Assembly: GCF_000829455.1 (NCBI RefSeq)
Contig: NZ_JXAK01000014.1
Span: 53,894 to 117,893 of the forward strand
Direction of reading: 5' to 3'
Origin: Gordoniibacillus kamchatkensis
Lineage (GTDB): Bacteria; Bacillota; Bacilli; Paenibacillales; NBRC-103111
DNA length: 64,000 bases
This document shows, in pieces, positions 8,838-17,274 of this stretch. Under the pieces are notes generated by a model. That model made no database searches. It was not told the DNA's origin and worked only from the letters and a program-made list of their open reading frames with translations. Each line of letters starts with the position of its first letter. Within the stretch, counting starts at the first letter, position 1. The translations under genes were made by a program, and so were the position numbers.

Positions 8838-9461
8838 TTAGTTCGCGATAAATTCCTGCACCCACTCGTGATTGTAATAACCTACGCCAATTTGGGTGTA
8901 ATGCGGGTTTAAAATGTTGGCGCGGTGCCCGGAGCTGTTCATCCAGGCCGTCATGACTTCCTGCGGAGTCCTTTGCCCCATGGCGATATTTTCGCCGGCG
9001 TAGGAGTAAGAAATGCCGTAAGAGGTCATCATATCGAACGGAGAGCCGTAGGTCGGCGAAGTATGATCGAAGTAATGATTGTCGTACATATCTTTGGCCT
9101 TGTCCAGCGCCATAGCCGACAGCGCCTTATTGCTTGCCAGCGGCTTCAGTCCCGCCTTCGCGCGTTCCTGATTGACCAGGGACACCACTTGCTCGGCATA
9201 AGAAGCTGCGGACGAAACGGTGCCGGAGCCCGAAGCTGCTTTTTCGGGAATGTTAAGCTTCATCCCGGGCCAAATAATGTCCTTGTTCGGCACCTGGGGA
9301 TTCAATTGCAATAACTTGTAGAACGGAATGCCTTGCTGCTTCGCTATCGTCCACATCGTATCGCTCGCTTTGACCGTATACGTAGCGGCAGACGCCGCAC
9401 CGGCGCCGGCGATTGTGCCGAGCAGAAGCAGGCCGGCCATTGCGGTTTTCTTGAAACGCAT
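8838..9461 (-). CDS. Secreted LysM-CAP domain protein (YkwD/SafA-like)
   Basis: 207 residues. Signal peptide 1-25 ending AASA; one LysM domain at about 27-72 (YTVKASDTMWTIA to WPGMKLNIP), which binds peptidoglycan or cortex; Ser/Gly linker; then a bacterial CAP/SCP domain at about 88-205 with LVNQERAKAGL, HTSPTYGSPF, AGENIAMG, SSGHRANIL and IGVGYY. This arrangement is common in Bacillales spore-coat or cell-wall proteins such as the YkwD group. The conserved CAP residues His/Glu/His are present. Single gene; no terminator found between its stop and the LacI promoter region. Confidence 0.9.
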   Translation of the reverse strand: MRFKKTAMAGLLLLGTIAGAGAASAATYTVKASDTMWTIAKQQGIPFYKLLQLNPQVPNKDIIWPGMKLNIPEKAASGSGTVSSAASYAEQVVSLVNQERAKAGLKPLASNKALSAMALDKAKDMYDNHYFDHTSPTYGSPFDMMTSYGISYSYAGENIAMGQRTPQEVMTAWMNSSGHRANILNPHYTQIGVGYYNHEWVQEFIAN

Positions 9462-9573
9462 CTCACAATCTCTCCTTTTTACGGCCTGCGAGGTTAGCTG
9501 ACGGATTCGGGTTAAAGAGAAAACGACCCTGCCAATAAACTTGGTTTCACCCCAAAATAATGGTTCCCCCGCG

Positions 9574-9631
9574 CTTCGCGAAGCGAAGCTTCGGCCTTAT
9601 AATTGATCATCAGCAGGGATCGCCTGCTGAT
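9574..9631. repeat. Hairpins upstream of the LysM-CAP gene
   Basis: Two dyads: a GCTTCGCGAAGC palindrome near 9575 and ATCAGCAGG-GATCG-CCTGCTGAT at 9609-9631 (9-bp perfect stem). They lie in the 410-bp gap 9462-9871, which otherwise holds only the promoter area of the LysM-CAP gene and of the small YjcZ gene. Confidence 0.45.
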
Positions 9632-9871
9632 TGGCTACTATTGTAGCATGCGGCCGCAGTCAGTACACCGGTCAAAGTTTACCAATGCAAAAAGGGACCG
9701 CAGCCAGCCTGGCTGCGATCCCATCTGCAAAAAATATTCCAATTCGACTATTGCCGCCCTGGCAGCATCGTGACAATCGTCCCCGCCGTCGGGGCAATCG
9801 TCCAATCGTGGGCCGGACCCGTTGCATACGATGATAAGGCGAATACACTATTACCGAGGGGAAGTGTTACT

Positions 9872-9967
9872 ATGAGCCACGTTGCAGGTTACGGCTTCAC
9901 GAACACGGGAACGATTCTTGTACTTTTCATTTTGTTAGTTATCATCAGCCGGATGGTCGTATGGTAA
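9872..9967 (+). CDS. YjcZ family small sporulation peptide
   Basis: A 31-residue peptide: a short Gly/Tyr/Thr head and one hydrophobic helix (ILVLFILLVIISRMVVW), the pattern of the YjcZ/YrrI-type sporulation peptides widespread in Bacillales. ATG 9872 has a GAGGGGAA site upstream and a strong terminator directly downstream, so it is a single-gene unit. A CATACGAT element at 9825-9832 resembles the -10 box of mother-cell sigma factors. The longer frame starting at 9770 would add 34 residues unlike the family. Confidence 0.82.
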   Translation: MSHVAGYGFTNTGTILVLFILLVIISRMVVW

Positions 9968-9976
9968 TCCGACTCG

Positions 9977-10017
9977 GGGACCGCGGTTTGCCGCTTGGCA
10001 TGCCGCGGTCCCTTTTT
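9977..10017 (+). terminator. Rho-independent terminator
   Basis: GGGACCGCGG (9977-9986) pairs perfectly with CCGCGGTCCC (10003-10012), followed by TTTTT. It ends the YjcZ-type transcript. Confidence 0.9.
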
Positions 10018-10042
10018 GCATGGGGAAGCCGGTTTGCTAGCG

Positions 10043-11305
10043 CTAGGCGCAAGATATCGGAAAAGCGATGTGCACCTCGGTGCCTTTCCCTACTTCGCTC
10101 TCGATGTTGACTTTTCCGTTCATTTTTTTAATGATGCCGAGGGAAACCATCGTTCCGAGCCCCGTCCCTTTTTCCTTGGTCGAATAGTAAGGGGTGCCGA
10201 GCCTGCTAATTTGCTGCGGCGTCATTCCGATACCCGTATCGCTGATGCACAGCTCGGCTTCACCTCCCGCTTTGTTCGTTGTGAACTGCAATACGCCGCC
10301 GTCGGGCATCGCTTCAATAGCGTTTTTCCCTATATTGATTAGCGCCTGCCGAAGCTTGTATCGGTCTCCCAGAATAAGCAGCGGTTCGCTTTCCGCCATG
10401 TTCATACCGATCTGTACATTGTTGTAATTGGCATACGTTTGCAAAATATTGGCGACATACGTCACCTCGTCGTTCAGCTTGATGTCCTCGATATGCTCCG
10501 GGTCAGGCTTGGCCAAAGAAAGGTAATCGGAAATAATGTGCTGGGCCCGGTCCAGTTCTTCCAGACAAATTTGTTGATAGTAGTCCCGTTTTTCTTTGTT
10601 CAGGCCGTCGCTGCCGAGCAGCTGGATGAAGCCTCTGACGGAAGTGAGCGGATTGCGGATCTCGTGCGCGACCGAGGCTGCGATATCGCTGACGATTTTG
10701 ATTTTCTCGCTTTTCTGGACTTCTTCCTGGATGACGGAATATTTATGGATCGATTCCAGCAAATACACGCACAAAGCGACGAGCAAGCCTTGCAGCACAT
10801 AGATTCCTAAGGTGGACAAGGGGGCATCGAACAGCTGCGATAAGCTATGGGTAGCGGCTAAATAGGCGGTGAACGTAAATAATTTGATGAACGCGCCAAT
10901 CGCCACGGAGACGATCACTTTGCGCGCCAAGCCGGAAAGCGGAAAAGTTCGCAAATACCAACTTAGGAGGAGATAGGTAGGCGCAATCGAAGCAGCGTAC
11001 AGCAAACTATGCGGATTGCCGAGCAAATAGCGGTAAACGACAAGCGCCGCATACAAGAGCAGGGCAACTTGCGGGCCGCCGTACAACAAGCCGACGGTCA
11101 ATGGAATAGAGCGAAAATCGTAGATGATTCCGTGCAATTGGAGCGGAAAAGACATCGTTGCGACGAGGGAGAAGGCAATGAGAAGAAACAGCAAGAGCCG
11201 ATGAGCCAGCGCACGGTTCTTGAATTTGAGGATGTAGGGATAAAACAATAAGGGCACGAAAATGAAGAACATGTTTAACAAAAAATCTTTATAAAAATTG
11301 ATCAT
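10043..11305 (-). CDS. Sensor histidine kinase, KinB-like with 5TM sensor
   Basis: 420 residues. About six hydrophobic segments at residues 10-200 form a 5TM-5TMR_LYT-type sensor; then a dimerisation helix with phosphoacceptor His in VAHEIRNPLTSVRGF; N box ALINIGKNAIEAM; G boxes DTGIGM and GTGLGTMVSLGI, all intact. Length and architecture match the sporulation kinase KinB of Bacillus, which phosphorylates Spo0F. No response regulator is adjacent, as expected for a phosphorelay kinase. ATG 11305 has AGGTG five bases upstream; an alternative GTG at 11320 lacks a site. Confidence 0.87.
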   Translation of the reverse strand: MINFYKDFLLNMFFIFVPLLFYPYILKFKNRALAHRLLLFLLIAFSLVATMSFPLQLHGIIYDFRSIPLTVGLLYGGPQVALLLYAALVVYRYLLGNPHSLLYAASIAPTYLLLSWYLRTFPLSGLARKVIVSVAIGAFIKLFTFTAYLAATHSLSQLFDAPLSTLGIYVLQGLLVALCVYLLESIHKYSVIQEEVQKSEKIKIVSDIAASVAHEIRNPLTSVRGFIQLLGSDGLNKEKRDYYQQICLEELDRAQHIISDYLSLAKPDPEHIEDIKLNDEVTYVANILQTYANYNNVQIGMNMAESEPLLILGDRYKLRQALINIGKNAIEAMPDGGVLQFTTNKAGGEAELCISDTGIGMTPQQISRLGTPYYSTKEKGTGLGTMVSLGIIKKMNGKVNIESEVGKGTEVHIAFPISCA

Positions 11306-11453
11306 GGGGGCACCTGTCACTATGTTTTTTCCAGCTTAACCTATAATTATCATCAATTTAACATACTGGCTTGTTCCCGGGAAGCCCCTCCCTTGCTGCC
11401 GCAATGTATTCGTCATGTTTGACAGCTCCGCAAAGGTAATCTTCCTGCAAAAA

Positions 11454-11482
11454 AGCAAAAGACCGCGGCGCGGTCTTTTGCT
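11454..11482 (-). terminator. Terminator of the efflux operon
   Basis: AGCAAAAGACCG pairs with CGGTCTTTTGCT (forward 11454-11465 and 11471-11482), followed on the minus strand by a T run (forward AAAAAA at about 11449-11454). Placed 29 bp after the TolC-like stop codon. Confidence 0.85.
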
Positions 11483-11510
11483 TTGGTCTGTTGTAAAGCC
11501 GGCAGCCAAG

Positions 11511-12812
11511 CTACTGCACGAACCCGTCGTTCATCGCAGCCGCCTTCTCGCTCAGCACGTAATATTTCAATTTGGCGGCATACAACGCCGTCTCGCTCTG
11601 CTGCACTTTCAGCGCGAATTTGTTCAGATCGTGCCTGGAGACGACGCCGATCGAGTAGCGCTGCTGCATTTTCCGGTAATCGGCCTTGGCATCGTCCACA
11701 TTGCGCTGCTCGGTCAAACAAGCCTGGTACGCGTTCTCCAGCTCGCTGTACGCGGCTTCGATCTTTTTCGACAGCTCGACTTGCTTTTGCGAGTTTTGCA
11801 CGCCGGCGATTCCCACGTTAATGTTGTAATATTGCTGGCCGGGAGCGGTTCTGTCGCTCGTCGCCTGCGCTTGCCATATCGCTTCGTCCATGTTGCCCGC
11901 GGCTATTTTCATCTCGTACGTATTTTGCACCACCGTCGCCGTGTCCGGGCGCACCACCGGCTTAGGCACGATCGGCTCTATATCTTTCAGGACAATGTCC
12001 GGGTTGTAGGCGATGCCGATATCGAACGAGAGCTGGACGAGCGACAGCTTATAGTTATTTTCGAGCTGGCCGATGTCGTCCCTCTGCTTGTAGACGGCCC
12101 GGGTGACTGTATCGACATCGTCTCTCGAAGCCAGTCCCTGCTGCTGCAGAAGCGTCGTGCGCAGCTGCTCCTTGTTGAGAACTGCCTGATAGGCATGCAT
12201 AAACTCGATTTGCTTCTTCTGCCCGAGCAGCCCGGCATATTGGGCCGTCATTTGCAGCTTTACTCCCGTCTTCGCTTCCTCGCTTTGCATGTACGTGTTA
12301 TTCCGGTCGTTGCGAAGCTGATGGGCGGCTTCCTTCATCTGTTCCCGCTGCTGAGACAGCATGGCGTTGATGCCGCCGGCTATTTGCCCGATGCCGCCGA
12401 TCGCTTGATTGACGGCCGTATTCGTCATGATCGCCGGACCGAGCCACAAATCCGTCGCCGGGTTTGGCGCGGGAATCCCTGTCGCCGCAGCGAGTTCGCT
12501 TGCCGTTACGGGCAGCCGGCCGCTTGGCGACGGAATGCCGGGCAGAGCGTCCCGCTGCTCGTCAAGGTCTTTCGCCTTGCTGTCCTGCGCCGCCGCCTTA
12601 AGCTCGAGCAGCCGAAGATTAAAAGAGTTGTTCAAGGCTCGTTCCAAAACCGTATCCAGGTCGAGCGCATCGACTTTGTCCAGCGTCAGCTCGTTCACAT
12701 ACGCGTGCTGCTTCGCCGGGTCGTAAACCGTGTCGCCTTCGGCCATTGCCGCAGACGGGGCGATCGCTGCCAGCGCGGCTGCGAAGAGCAAAGTGCAAGC
12801 CGTTTTCTTCAT
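11511..12812 (-). CDS. TolC-family coiled-coil exported protein
   Basis: 433 residues. Signal peptide 1-24 (AMA cleavage). The rest is almost all helical, in two halves with the TolC/outer-membrane-efflux repeat pattern: LDTVLERALNNSFNLRLLELK near residue 52, and the second-repeat signature DAKADYRKMQQRYSIGVVSRHDL near residue 385. In diderm bacteria this fold is the outer-membrane exit duct. Here it is made by a monoderm, where such proteins exist but their role is not established. Last gene of an HlyD / ABC-2 permease / TolC-like operon, 30 bp behind the permease. It may form a wall-spanning coil or act as a membrane-anchored partner. Confidence 0.8.
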   Translation of the reverse strand: MKKTACTLLFAAALAAIAPSAAMAEGDTVYDPAKQHAYVNELTLDKVDALDLDTVLERALNNSFNLRLLELKAAAQDSKAKDLDEQRDALPGIPSPSGRLPVTASELAAATGIPAPNPATDLWLGPAIMTNTAVNQAIGGIGQIAGGINAMLSQQREQMKEAAHQLRNDRNNTYMQSEEAKTGVKLQMTAQYAGLLGQKKQIEFMHAYQAVLNKEQLRTTLLQQQGLASRDDVDTVTRAVYKQRDDIGQLENNYKLSLVQLSFDIGIAYNPDIVLKDIEPIVPKPVVRPDTATVVQNTYEMKIAAGNMDEAIWQAQATSDRTAPGQQYYNINVGIAGVQNSQKQVELSKKIEAAYSELENAYQACLTEQRNVDDAKADYRKMQQRYSIGVVSRHDLNKFALKVQQSETALYAAKLKYYVLSEKAAAMNDGFVQ

Positions 12813-12842
12813 CGGAAAGTCCTTCTTTCTGTAAAAAATATC

Positions 12843-14078
12843 TTAATGCTGCGAGAGGGGGGCGCCGCTGCGGGGAAGGGCAGGCAGAGCCGCTTCCTCC
12901 GGGTGCTCCGCTTCCGCAGCCGCCGTCTTGCGAAACACGACAAAACGCGTCAGCAGCAGCGCGGCCAAATACGCCGCCGTCCCCATGAGCCCAAGCGCCA
13001 CGCAGTCCCGCCAAATAAGCTCCAGCCCGTTGCCTTTGACGAACACGGCGCGCGCCCCTTCCAGAAAATAGGTGAGCGGCAATCCGTGCGACAGCACCCT
13101 GAGCGCCGCAGGCATCGATTCCATCGGCCACGTATAGCCGGAAAGCAGGAACGAAGGGACGGCAATAAGCATTGCCGTCTGTGTCGCGCCGAGCTGATTG
13201 CCGGAAAACATGGAAATCAGGTAGCCGTATCCGCAGACCGCAAACGTAAAGGCGGCAATGAGCACAATTCCGGCCCATAGCGGTCCGTTCAGCGGAATAT
13301 GGAACACATAGGCGCACAGGACGTAGGAGACGATCGTATTGAACAGGTTGATCAGGAAGTACGGAACCGTCTTCGCATACGCCAGCAGCCACGGCTCGCG
13401 GCGCCAAACGGCGTAGCTTGCCCACGTGCCCGCTTCTTTCTCCCTCGAAATCGTCAGCGCGATGCCGAGAAACAGCACTTGCTGGAATACCGCTCCGGTC
13501 AAGCCGAACATCATGAACTCGCTGTAATTGAATGCAGGATTGTACAAAATTCTGTACCGGTACGGGATCGGCGCCAGCGTGTTCATCACTTGCGCGTCCT
13601 GCAGCCCTTGCTGCAGCTTCAGCCTCGTGCCCGAAAGCCCCATGCTGAAAGTCGTGATCACTTCACCCGCGGCTTTCGTCGCGGTATTGGATATCATCAT
13701 GTTGCTGCCGTCGATGAGCGTAACTAAGGGCAGCGTCTGCCCCGCCTTCACGCGGGCCTCGAAGTGCGCCGGCACAATGAGCGCCACTTTCGCCGAGCCG
13801 TTCGCAATAGCCGCCTGCGCCTCATCTTCGCTGTACGCCTCCCGCACGATGCGGAACGATTCGTGCTCGTCGAACGCCTGCACGATTTGCCGGCTGAGCG
13901 GGCTCCGGTCCTCGTCGACGACGACGGTTGCCAGCTCCGTCACTTTGTGGTGCACGTAGATCGAACCGAACAGTGCGGTATACAGGAGCGGAACCGCAAA
14001 CAGGATCATGAACAGCCGCTTATCCTTGACGATATGGAGCCATTCCCGGGCGATGGTCGTTCCGACAGTCGGCCTCAT
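12843..14078 (-). CDS. ABC-2 type transporter permease
   Basis: 411 residues: N-terminal helix (about 22-40), a large extracytoplasmic domain (about 41-190), then five helices (about 195-385), the ABC2_membrane_3 layout. VVVDEDRSPLSRQIVQAFDEH is typical of the exporter subgroup. ATG 14078 is chosen because GGAAGG lies eight bases upstream and it starts five bases after the HlyD stop; GTG 14108 would overlap the HlyD gene. No ATP-binding subunit is encoded in the operon, so it must borrow one or be energised otherwise. Confidence 0.87.
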   Translation of the reverse strand: MRPTVGTTIAREWLHIVKDKRLFMILFAVPLLYTALFGSIYVHHKVTELATVVVDEDRSPLSRQIVQAFDEHESFRIVREAYSEDEAQAAIANGSAKVALIVPAHFEARVKAGQTLPLVTLIDGSNMMISNTATKAAGEVITTFSMGLSGTRLKLQQGLQDAQVMNTLAPIPYRYRILYNPAFNYSEFMMFGLTGAVFQQVLFLGIALTISREKEAGTWASYAVWRREPWLLAYAKTVPYFLINLFNTIVSYVLCAYVFHIPLNGPLWAGIVLIAAFTFAVCGYGYLISMFSGNQLGATQTAMLIAVPSFLLSGYTWPMESMPAALRVLSHGLPLTYFLEGARAVFVKGNGLELIWRDCVALGLMGTAAYLAALLLTRFVVFRKTAAAEAEHPEEAALPALPRSGAPLSQH

Positions 14079-14083
14079 TCCGC

Positions 14084-15358
14084 TCACCCTTCCGTCTTGC
14101 CTTCCCACTGCAGCGTCATGCCGACGAGCGCCGACGGCGGCAGAGCCGGCAAGTCGACTTTCACCGCGAACGAGCGCACATCCGTTTCCCCGCTGCTTTG
14201 CGTCGCCTTCTTCACGGCAAAATCCGGCGCAGCGGCTACCGCGCTCACGGTGCCCGTCACTTTTTCCTTCGTGGCCGCGAGCGTCAGGGACACTTTATCG
14301 CCCGGTTTAAGCCCTGCCGCAGCCCCCTCCGGCATATAAAATTTCGCCCAGTGCGCGTCTTCCTTTTGCAGCGTAAACACCGGGAAGCCCGTCCCCACCA
14401 TTTCCCCGGCTTGCGCGGATTGCGACAGCACGATGCCGTCGCTCGGCGCAAGCAGCTCCGTATAGCTGAGGTACGTTTCCGCTTCTTGCTGCGCCGCCTT
14501 CGCTTGCTGCTCTCCGGACTGCGCCGACTGCACCGCACCGAGCGCCTGCTGCAGCGACGCTTGCGCGGCGGCGACGTCGCCCTGGCGCACCTGCACCTGC
14601 TCGCGTCCGGCTACAGCGAGCTCATACGCCGCCTTGGCCTGCTCGAGCAGCGACTCCGCGCCCCGCACCTCTTCCTCGCGCGGGCCCTGCTGCACCATGT
14701 CGTACTGCTGCTGGGCCAGATCGTACTTCGTTTTCGCTTCCTGATAGCTGATCTTCACCTTATCTACATCCGCTTCGGATACGAGCCCTTGCTCCAGCAT
14801 CGCCGTCATCCGCTTCAAGTTCTGGTCCGCGAGAGCAAACACTTCCTTGGCGGCGTTCAGCTGGACTTCCGCCTGTTTTTTCTCCTCCGGCCTTGCCCCG
14901 CTGTGGAGAGCGTCGACTTTCGCCTGCGCGGCGTCGACGGCCGCCTTCGCTTGGGCGATTTGCTGTTCGGACGCATCCGCCGTAGCTTTGACGCCCGCCG
15001 CTCCTTGCGCCTTCTTCGCTTCCGCCGTCGCCGCAGCTCCTTTCGCCTCCGACACTTTGCCCTGGGCGAGCGCTACGGCCGCTTTGGCCTGAGCCACCTT
15101 GGCTTCGATCTCCGCGCTTTGAAGCCGGGCCAGCACTTGCCCTTTTTTGACGGCATCGCCTTCCTTGACGAGCAGTTCCGTGATGCGCCCGCCGACTTTG
15201 AAGCTGGCGCTCGCCGTATCCGATTCTATGTATGCCGTCGGACGAGCTTGCCCTGTCTCCCCCGTCGAGCTTGCCGCCGGCCTGGCGCTTAGAAGATAGA
15301 TGCTCCCTCCGATCAATGCCGCCATAACGCAATAAACTACCGGCCGAATGTAACGCAT
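14084..15358 (-). CDS. HlyD family efflux adaptor
   Basis: 424 residues. N-terminal membrane anchor (about 8-26), lipoyl/barrel-sandwich halves at about 45-90 (GGRITELLVKEGDAVKKGQVLA) and 300-345 (LLAPSDGIVLSQSAQAGEMV), separated by an unusually long Ala/Gln/Lys-rich coiled coil (about 90-295), then a beta-barrel. It belongs to the membrane-fusion proteins that couple inner-membrane exporters to TolC. ATG 15358 has GAGGTGG just upstream; the GTG at 15367 does not. First gene of the operon, divergent from a LysR regulator. Confidence 0.9.
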   Translation of the reverse strand: MRYIRPVVYCVMAALIGGSIYLLSARPAASSTGETGQARPTAYIESDTASASFKVGGRITELLVKEGDAVKKGQVLARLQSAEIEAKVAQAKAAVALAQGKVSEAKGAAATAEAKKAQGAAGVKATADASEQQIAQAKAAVDAAQAKVDALHSGARPEEKKQAEVQLNAAKEVFALADQNLKRMTAMLEQGLVSEADVDKVKISYQEAKTKYDLAQQQYDMVQQGPREEEVRGAESLLEQAKAAYELAVAGREQVQVRQGDVAAAQASLQQALGAVQSAQSGEQQAKAAQQEAETYLSYTELLAPSDGIVLSQSAQAGEMVGTGFPVFTLQKEDAHWAKFYMPEGAAAGLKPGDKVSLTLAATKEKVTGTVSAVAAAPDFAVKKATQSSGETDVRSFAVKVDLPALPPSALVGMTLQWEGKTEG

Positions 15359-15471
15359 AACCGCCACCTCTGATCCTGATGAAATCTCGTTGCCGCAACC
15401 GCGATAGGTTCACAGCCACATCACGTATTGTACTTCCATATCTGATTCACGTAAATTTAATATTATTGATG

Positions 15472-15491
15472 TATAATTAAGTAATACTTAA
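15472..15491 (+). promoter_or_regulatory. Candidate LysR operator and -10 box
   Basis: A perfect dyad TTAAGT-AAT-ACTTAA at 15477-15491 overlaps a TATAAT hexamer at 15472-15477 in the 167-bp region between the divergent LysR and HlyD genes. It is a plausible autoregulatory site for the LysR protein; the -35 box is weak. Confidence 0.5.
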
Positions 15492-15525
15492 GTAAATAAC
15501 CGCTTGAGGCAGGTGTCCGTTCAGC

Positions 15526-16434
15526 ATGCATTTGGAACAGTTGGAATGCGTCGTCGAAGTAGCCAAAACCGGCTCATTAACGAACGCCGCGCAAAATTTG
15601 CACGTCACGTTGTCGGCTGTCAGCCAATCGATCTCCAATCTGGAAGCCGAGCTGGGAGTAACGCTGTTCACCCGCTCCAGGCAAGGCGCAGCCCCGACCG
15701 CGGAAGGCCAGGTCATCATCAAGAAGGCGTTTGAAATTATCGGCAAAATCAAAGAGCTGAAAGACGCGGCAAGAGATTACGCCAGCACGAGCACGGAAAG
15801 CGGCGAATTGCGCCTCGCGACGATTCCCGGCCCCTTGTCGTTATACCTCGACACGCTCATCCGCTTCAAAAAAGACTATCCGCAAATCCGCATCGAGGTG
15901 AGCGAGAAGGGAAGCCAGGAAATCATCGACGATATCCGGCACAACAAAGCCGATCTCGGCGTTATCGTCCTGTTCGAGCATTTGCTGAAAAAGAACGTCG
16001 GGCTGGCAACGGGAAGGCTGCTGGAAGGGAGAATGGTCGCTTGCGTAAGCAGGCACTCGCCGCTTTCGTTAAACCGGTCGATTACTCCGGAGGAGCTGCG
16101 CAAGCAATCTTTGGCGCTCTACAACGACGACTACGTGAAATGGTATATGGAGCAATTTCAGGCCGAATTCGGCCAGGTGAACGTGCTGTTTACGACGAAT
16201 AACACGGATGCGATTTTTCGCGCGCTGGCCGAAGGGAATGCGGCTACGGTCGGGCTCGACTTCTCGCTTGCCAAAATTCCGCAGGCGGTCAAAGGGGATT
16301 TGGTCATTCTGGACCTCGAGGTACCGCATCCGGAGCCGATTTATTTAGGCTGGATCCGCGCCGAAAACACGCATTTTTCCAAGGCGGCCTGGCTCTTTAT
16401 CGACAAGCTGAGCTACGAGCTGCAAAAGCAGTGA
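15526..16434 (+). CDS. LysR family transcriptional regulator
   Basis: 302 residues. Winged helix at residues 1-60 (LTNAAQNLHVTLSAVSQSISNLE), effector-binding domain at about 90-298. Start ATG 15526 is 35 bp after the dyad in the shared promoter region. Divergence from the HlyD / permease / TolC-like operon suggests it controls that operon, with the exported compound as a possible effector (inference). Confidence 0.9.
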   Translation: MHLEQLECVVEVAKTGSLTNAAQNLHVTLSAVSQSISNLEAELGVTLFTRSRQGAAPTAEGQVIIKKAFEIIGKIKELKDAARDYASTSTESGELRLATIPGPLSLYLDTLIRFKKDYPQIRIEVSEKGSQEIIDDIRHNKADLGVIVLFEHLLKKNVGLATGRLLEGRMVACVSRHSPLSLNRSITPEELRKQSLALYNDDYVKWYMEQFQAEFGQVNVLFTTNNTDAIFRALAEGNAATVGLDFSLAKIPQAVKGDLVILDLEVPHPEPIYLGWIRAENTHFSKAAWLFIDKLSYELQKQ

Positions 16435-16548
16435 AGGCCGTGCGGCTATCCTCCCCCCTCGTCCTTCATCCAAATGCGATGGATATGTTCTCCATTCCCA
16501 GGGCAATCTAACACCGATCACAACTTGAGGGAAGGGGACGTCCGCCGT

Positions 16549-16854
16549 ATGCTGCAAAATCCGGCACAACAACAGCAACAGCAGCAACAACAGCAGCAAC
16601 AGCAGCAAGTCATGCCGCAGCCGCCGCAAGTCATTACGACGAAAGACTACTTGTATGTGAAGGACCAGCTGTCGTGGGAGCTTCTCGCGATGAAAAAATG
16701 CCGACATTTCGCCGCGGAGTGCTCCGATCCCGACATCGCCCAGGCCATCGACCGGGCGGGGCAAATGCATGAGCGACACTACCGGCTTTTGCTGGGGCAT
16801 CTGCAAACCAACAACGCCGCAGCGATGGCGCAAGTGCAGCAATTACAGCAGTAA
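16549..16854 (+). CDS. Spore coat protein with poly-glutamine tract
   Basis: 101 residues. Residues 4-20 are nearly all glutamine (CAA/CAG repeats at about 16565-16608), followed by MPQPPQVITTKDYLYVKDQLSWELLAMKKC, a helix pattern of CotF-like coat proteins, and a Gln-rich tail. AAGGGG lies about 11 bases before ATG 16549. A longer frame from 16474 has no ribosome site and is unlikely. Seventeen bases ahead of the next coat gene, so the two are probably co-transcribed in the mother cell. The simple-sequence tract could vary in length between strains. Confidence 0.78.
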   Translation: MLQNPAQQQQQQQQQQQQQQVMPQPPQVITTKDYLYVKDQLSWELLAMKKCRHFAAECSDPDIAQAIDRAGQMHERHYRLLLGHLQTNNAAAMAQVQQLQQ

Positions 16855-16870
16855 AGGAGGAGCAGCCCGC

Positions 16871-17245
16871 ATGAACCAAAATCAGAGCCAGAACCAGAGC
16901 CAATCCGCTACGACGATTCAAAATCCGAAGCCGCCCTATGAGCCGCAAGTAAAAGGGCCGGAAATGACGGACCGCGACCGGCTTAACGACATTTTGGCGC
17001 TGGAAAAATATTTGACCGACAGCTTCAACGTATCGGCTCGGGAAGCCAGCCATCTCTCCCTTCATCAGGACATTATGACGGTATTGAACGAAACCCATCA
17101 ATGCCAATATGACATGTTCCAAATGATGTTCCGCAAAGGCCACTACAAATTGGAGGCGGAGCAGCAAACGAAGCTCGATCAAGCTTATCAGCAATTCAGC
17201 GGCTACATGTCCCAATTTCCGTACCAGACGAGCGCGGTTCAATAG
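16871..17245 (+). CDS. CotF family spore coat protein
   Basis: 124 residues, acidic/polar helical protein. After an Asn/Gln/Ser-rich head, the stretch MTDRDRLNDILALEKYLTDSF and the later LHQDIMTVLNETHQCQYDMF match the CotF ferritin-like coat family. Start ATG 16871 follows an AAAGGAGG site. It precedes the germination genes by 29 bp, which suggests read-through from coat to germination genes, or a separate forespore promoter within this short space (not identifiable). Confidence 0.85.
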   Translation: MNQNQSQNQSQSATTIQNPKPPYEPQVKGPEMTDRDRLNDILALEKYLTDSFNVSAREASHLSLHQDIMTVLNETHQCQYDMFQMMFRKGHYKLEAEQQTKLDQAYQQFSGYMSQFPYQTSAVQ

Positions 17246-17274
17246 AGAGGCGGCCTCGGGCGCCGGCTGCGGTT

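Noticed and set aside
11415..13280. A 621-codon plus-strand frame opposite the TolC-like and permease genes
   Set aside because: Arg/Leu/His-rich shadow with no recognisable domain; it also crosses the gene boundary on the other strand.
16564..16610. CAA/CAG array considered as a CRISPR or minisatellite element
   Set aside because: It is an in-frame triplet tract inside a coat gene with no spacers.
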